From positions 1 through 25,610 of IMG/VR virus record IMGVR_UViG_3300042556_000487: 25,610 nucleotides of DNA, one strand, 5' to 3'. Below the pieces are notes generated by a model, which made no database searches, had not been told where the DNA came from, and saw only the letters and a list, made by a program, of their open reading frames with translations. The position numbers and the translations under genes are program-made. Position 1 is the first letter of the stretch. Every line of letters begins with the position of its first letter. This stretch comes from a virus. Shown here piece after piece: positions 22,874-25,610 of the stretch.

Positions 22874-23401
22874 ATGCCTCTAACAAAAGTAACTCAACCA
22901 ATGACTGACGGACTGACTCGCGTTAGCTCTACTCCCCCACAAGACGTTACTGGCTTAATACAAGCCCAGTTTGTTGTTCCAACGTGGGCCAAAAAAACAA
23001 CTATTCTTTTTTCTGGTGTTTCAAGCGTTAGCGGCGGAGGTTTGTTAGTTCAGGTGGGCAACGATCTAACAAATTACGAAACAAATGGTTATTTGGGCTC
23101 AACTTCCCTTAATTTAAATGGAAGCTTGCCTTCAGTTGCTCAAAGTGTTTCTTACGGTTTTTCTATTACAACTTCGATGGCTCCCGCTACAACTGTTCAC
23201 GGAACGTTCAGTCTTTACAAAATGGGTGCGGGTCTTCGTTATGCGGCTTCTAGTTTGTTGGCTCCCAGCGACGTGGCCGCTACATATAGTTTTGCTGGAT
23301 CAAAAGTTGCGGCTCAATACGATGTGACAAAAATTAAAGCGACTTTTGCTACTTCGGACGTATTTGACGCTGGTTTTATAAGCGCAATTTTTGAAGGATA
23401 A
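22874..23401 (+). CDS. Beta-rich tail-fibre-associated protein, likely receptor-binding accessory
   Basis: This 175-residue protein follows the tail fibre by nine bases. It starts MPLTKVTQPMTDGLTRVSST, continues with TGLIQAQFVVPTWAKKTTIL and FSGVSSVSGGGLLVQVGND, and has an HGTFSLYKMG strand in its second half. It ends AGFISAIFEG. The strand-rich pattern with W, FSGVS and VQ.G is common to small jelly-roll proteins encoded beside phage tail fibres, which can act as adhesin tips or fibre partners. No chaperone-like helical signature is visible. The exact role is inferred from location and fold impression. Confidence 0.68.
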   Translation: MPLTKVTQPMTDGLTRVSSTPPQDVTGLIQAQFVVPTWAKKTTILFSGVSSVSGGGLLVQVGNDLTNYETNGYLGSTSLNLNGSLPSVAQSVSYGFSITTSMAPATTVHGTFSLYKMGAGLRYAASSLLAPSDVAATYSFAGSKVAAQYDVTKIKATFATSDVFDAGFISAIFEG

Positions 23402-23409
23402 TGTAGGCC

Positions 23410-23631
23410 ATGTCGGAAGATACAAACCGCTCCCTTGGTCGGCTTGAAGGAAAACTAGATCAGGTTCTACAAAACCAAGAAGATTTTCGCAAAAAGTTTG
23501 AGAAGCACGACGAGCGGTTGCGCCATCTTGAAGGACAAAGCATGAAGGCGCTTGGAGTTATTACCGGGATTACTGTTGGGTTTAATCTTGTTATTGAAGG
23601 GCTAAAGCACAAAATCTTTGGCGGGCCATAA
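23410..23631 (+). CDS. Small coiled-coil membrane protein in the gp17.5 (holin) position
   Basis: This 73-residue protein has an N-terminal polar coiled coil (LGRLEGKLDQVLQNQEDF, KKFEKHDERLRHLEGQ) and one C-terminal hydrophobic segment (ALGVITGITVGFNLVIEGL), ending KHKIFGGP. This layout resembles XhlA-type phage membrane proteins. It sits between the tail fibre and small terminase, precisely the place of the T7 holin gp17.5, so a holin or lysis-accessory role is reasonable. It is the second holin candidate in the window, alongside 7984-8154. Its stop overlaps the small terminase start (TAATG). Confidence 0.68.
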   Translation: MSEDTNRSLGRLEGKLDQVLQNQEDFRKKFEKHDERLRHLEGQSMKALGVITGITVGFNLVIEGLKHKIFGGP

Positions 23632-23921
23632 TGTCCGCTTCTGATAAAGCCAAAGAATCACTTGCTAAACTCCATGATGCGGTGGCTGAAGAGCTTTTAT
23701 CACGCATTACAAGTGGTGATGCAACTCCCGCAGACTTATCAGTCGCAGTCAAATTCCTCAAAGACAATGATATTACTGCGGCCCTTGATAAAGGTGCTCC
23801 TGTTTTTAATCTTGCTATGGCTCTTCCGTTTGCCGAGCCCCGAGATGCCCTTGAAATCAAAGGAACAGCAATAAAGGAAGCGGTAGCTCTACCGTTTAAT
23901 TCAAATGCCCCTAGGTCGTGA
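23631..23921 (+). CDS. terS: Terminase small subunit, T7 gp18-like
   Basis: This 96-residue protein matches T7 gp18 (89) in size and position. The helical N-terminus (KAKESLAKLHDAVAEELL) is followed by the family segment TPADLSVAVKFLKDNDITAA. The C-terminus contains LPFAEPRDALEIKG and ALPFNSN. The small subunit recognises concatemeric DNA and regulates the large subunit during packaging. The gene starts in a TAATG overlap with the preceding holin-slot gene and ends by overlapping the next small gene by 17 bases. Confidence 0.88.
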   Translation: MSASDKAKESLAKLHDAVAEELLSRITSGDATPADLSVAVKFLKDNDITAALDKGAPVFNLAMALPFAEPRDALEIKGTAIKEAVALPFNSNAPRS

Positions 23922-24057
23922 TATTGGCGCAAACCTTCGTCAGCTTCGAATTGAAAACAGGCGCAAGCCTTTTCGCAAACGAAGAAGCAGAAAGCAAATG
24001 CTTGCCATTGCCTTGTCAGCCTCTAGACGGTTTAGAATAGAAAAACCCGGAAAATAA
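23905..24057 (+). CDS. Small basic phage protein, 50 residues (DUF6496-like)
   Basis: This short gene encodes MPLGRDIGANLRQLRIENRR, then KPFRKRRSRKQMLAIALSAS and RRFRIEKPGK. The pattern MPLGxDxGxNxxxLxxxN...RxRxQxxAIALSxA is a recognisable family of small basic phage proteins, usually beside terminase or head genes, with no proven function. Strong basic charge suggests nucleic acid binding, as an inference. It overlaps the small terminase by 17 bases in another frame and ends one base before the next start. Confidence 0.75.
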   Translation: MPLGRDIGANLRQLRIENRRKPFRKRRSRKQMLAIALSASRRFRIEKPGK

Positions 24058-24058
24058 T

Positions 24059-24625
24059 ATGGCTTACCAAAGACAGTATCTTCAACAGACTCAGGCTAAA
24101 ACTTATAGCCCCGGATACGTACCTACTCCCGGCCAAGCAGACTCGTACGATTATTCTAAAAAAATCACTACCGAGTTTGGGCGTGTCTTTACTGGATGGA
24201 AGGGCCACCCCGGGGCTAGAGAATTAGGAAATTACTACGGTTACGCCGCTCGGGACGGAAAAAACAAGGCTTGGGATTACAATGAGTATTGGGCCGCTGG
24301 AAACGATTTATACGGAAGAAATGTAAGCTATGCGCTTAAGGCTCCAACAGTAGCAGGGACCTCACAATCGGCATTGCGAAGAGGTGAAATGGCTGGTGGT
24401 GATCTCAGGCTTTCACAGTCTCTAGGAAAACGCCGTCTTCGTATTGAGCCAACGGAGCTAGGACAAATGCCGGGCAAGGATTTACCTCCTCCCGGTGCTG
24501 ACAGCTACGACCCATTTAGCGCTAGCGAAGCTGAAGGACTTGCTGGACTTCGCAAAAAGCGCGGTGGGCAGATAGATTTAAGCATTAACGCTTCCAACGC
24601 CGCTACAGGAATTAACACTTTGTGA
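24059..24625 (+). CDS. Hypothetical protein, 188 residues, with poly-Pro-protein-like C-terminus
   Basis: I do not recognise this protein. It is Tyr/Gly/Gln-rich (MAYQRQYLQQTQAKTYSPGY, then VPTPGQADSYDYSKKI). The middle holds RELGNYYGYAARDGKNKAWD and YNEYWAAGNDLYGRNVSYAL. Two basic patches follow (SALRRGEMAGGDLRL and GKRRLRIEPTELG). Its end (LRKKRGGQIDLSINASNAAT, then GINTL) resembles the end of the poly-proline protein at 3004 (LRRGRSALRIDMTGGTDTGL, then NLPS). It lies between the two terminase genes, where T7 has Rz/Rz1 spanins, but it has no signal peptide, membrane helix or lipobox, so it is not a spanin. A virion or DNA-associated role is possible. Confidence 0.65.
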   Translation: MAYQRQYLQQTQAKTYSPGYVPTPGQADSYDYSKKITTEFGRVFTGWKGHPGARELGNYYGYAARDGKNKAWDYNEYWAAGNDLYGRNVSYALKAPTVAGTSQSALRRGEMAGGDLRLSQSLGKRRLRIEPTELGQMPGKDLPPPGADSYDPFSASEAEGLAGLRKKRGGQIDLSINASNAATGINTL

Positions 24626-24852
24626 GCAAAGACCGGGACTACGCAAAAGAATACCGCGAGTACCAAGGCACGCCAAAGCAATTAAAGGCGCAAGCCGCCC
24701 GCCACAGGGCCCGTAGGCTAATGATTAAGAAGCACGGAAAGGCCGCTGTTAAGGGCAAGGACATCGATCATAAAGACGGCAACCCGCATAACAACGGCTA
24801 CCACAACCTCCGCATTCGCTCGATCCGAGCCAATCGCGGAGACAAGCGCTAA
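24622..24852 (+). CDS. HNH endonuclease beside terminase
   Basis: This 76-residue protein starts at GTG 24622, overlapping the preceding stop as GTGA. The N-terminal half is basic and helical (GTPKQLKAQAARHRARRLMI). The HNH (beta-beta-alpha metal) core is GKDIDHKDGNPHNNGYHNLR, with Asp49-His50, Asn58 and Asn62, followed by NRGDK, which is typical of small phage HNH enzymes. Such enzymes next to terminase genes often take part in DNA packaging cleavage, but freestanding homing HNH genes look similar. Location one gene before the large terminase favours a packaging role, which remains inferred. Confidence 0.85.
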   Translation: MSKDRDYAKEYREYQGTPKQLKAQAARHRARRLMIKKHGKAAVKGKDIDHKDGNPHNNGYHNLRIRSIRANRGDKR

Positions 24853-24895
24853 ATACCCTTTGACTGCTCCCGGGTACGTGGGGCTAAATTACTAG

Positions 24896-25610
24896 ATGCA
24901 ATTAGACCCCCGGTTACGGGACTTTAGAAACTTTTTGTTCTTGGTGTGGAAGCACCTTAACCTTCCCGATCCTACGCCCATCCAATACGACATTGCGGAG
25001 CGCCTAGGAGGCGGACCTGACCGTCAAATTATTGAGGCTTTCCGGGGTATTGGCAAAAGCTGGATCACGTCTGCCTTTGTATGCCACAAGCTATTATTTG
25101 ACCCCACCATTAACGTTTTGGTGGTTTCGGCGTCCAAAAACCGTGCTAGCGATTTTACCACATTTACCCTTCGGCTAATCAACGAAATCCCGATCCTTCA
25201 GCACCTACGTCCCCGGGAGGAACAGCGTAACTCCAAAGAAAGCTTTGACGTTGGGCCCGCCCCTGCATCCCACGCCCCGTCGGTAAAGTCAGTCGGAATC
25301 ACGGGGCAAATCACCGGGAGCCGAGCCGACCTGATCATTGCCGACGATATTGAGACTTCAGGTAACTCCCAAACCGAGCTTATGCGAATTAAGCTGTCTG
25401 AAGCAGTTAAGGAGTTTGATGCCGTGGTAAAGCCCAAGGGCCGCATTGTGTTCCTAGGCACGCCACAAACTGAAAACTCAATTTACGAAAAGCTAGAGCG
25501 TCGCGGTTACACCGCCCGCATATGGCCTGTCCGCACGCCAACCGAAGAGCAACGTGTACGTTATGGCGTACGTCTGGCTCCCTTTGTGGCCCAAAACAAC
25601 GCAACGGCTG
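24896..25610 (+). CDS. terL: Terminase large subunit, T7 gp19-like, 3' end outside window
   Basis: The frame stays open from ATG 24896 to the window edge (238 residues seen; T7 gp19 has 586). It is the packaging motor: ATPase plus nuclease. The start matches gp19 (FRNFLFLVWKHLNLPDPTPI). The Walker A-type loop is FRGIGKS at residues 49-55, followed by SWITSAFV. SVKSVGITGQITGSRADLII is nearly identical to T7. Walker B is LIIADDIE with Asp150-Asp151 and Glu153. The coupling motif is FLGTPQTENSIYEKLERRGY. The C-terminal nuclease domain lies beyond the window. The 43-base gap before it holds no other gene. Confidence 0.95.
   Translation, partial: MQLDPRLRDFRNFLFLVWKHLNLPDPTPIQYDIAERLGGGPDRQIIEAFRGIGKSWITSAFVCHKLLFDPTINVLVVSASKNRASDFTTFTLRLINEIPILQHLRPREEQRNSKESFDVGPAPASHAPSVKSVGITGQITGSRADLIIADDIETSGNSQTELMRIKLSEAVKEFDAVVKPKGRIVFLGTPQTENSIYEKLERRGYTARIWPVRTPTEEQRVRYGVRLAPFVAQNNATA

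Overview
This window is part of the genome of a lytic, T7-like podovirus (autographivirus-type) that infects a bacterium. Every supported gene is on the + strand, and the order follows T7: DNA polymerase (gp5, 5' end cut off), exonuclease (gp6), portal (gp8), scaffold (gp9), capsid (gp10), tail tubes (gp11, gp12), internal virion proteins (gp13 to gp16), tail fibre (gp17), a membrane protein in the holin slot, and small and large terminase (gp18, gp19, 3' end cut off). A lipobox lipoprotein suggests a Gram-negative host. The sequence does not allow a closer host call. The phage RNA polymerase and the early genes are not in the window and would lie upstream.

Layout. 1-2999 is DNA metabolism: polymerase, a freestanding LAGLIDADG homing endonuclease, 5'-3' exonuclease, a MazG/MazZ-type nucleotide diphosphohydrolase, and a small conserved protein. 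3004-5454 is an accessory block before the portal: a poly-proline protein, a coiled-coil virion-type protein, a YadA-like beta-roll adhesin with 17-residue repeats, and four short genes joined by ATGA start/stop overlaps. 5460-9630 holds portal, scaffold, four small genes inserted between scaffold and capsid, and the capsid. Those four are a basic peptide, a two-helix holin-like protein, a membrane protein, and a lipoprotein nested out of frame inside it. 9772-21040 encodes the tail tube and the ejected core proteins. 21065-23401 encodes the tail fibre and a second short beta-rich receptor-type protein. 23410-25610 holds the holin-slot protein, small terminase, a small basic protein, an unknown protein, HNH nuclease and large terminase.

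Coding is very dense. Only two gaps exceed 100 bases, and none exceeds 300. 8486-8664, before the capsid, contains a 9-bp perfect inverted repeat. 9631-9771, after the capsid, holds a long nested hairpin followed by a T-rich run, best read as a capsid terminator or RNA-processing structure in the position of T7 Tphi. I found no convincing host-type promoter, tRNA, CRISPR array or insertion sequence.

The most unusual points are: (1) the gp16-like ejection protein carries a zinc-metallopeptidase signature (HEYGH plus a downstream acidic helix) resembling anthrax lethal factor, with no recognisable N-terminal lytic transglycosylase as in T7 gp16; (2) a possible lysis module with nested genes between scaffold and capsid; (3) the large nested hairpin after the capsid gene; (4) sharp GC drops inside two receptor-type genes, which point to exchange of C-terminal domains; (5) a shared C-terminal motif in two otherwise unrelated small proteins.
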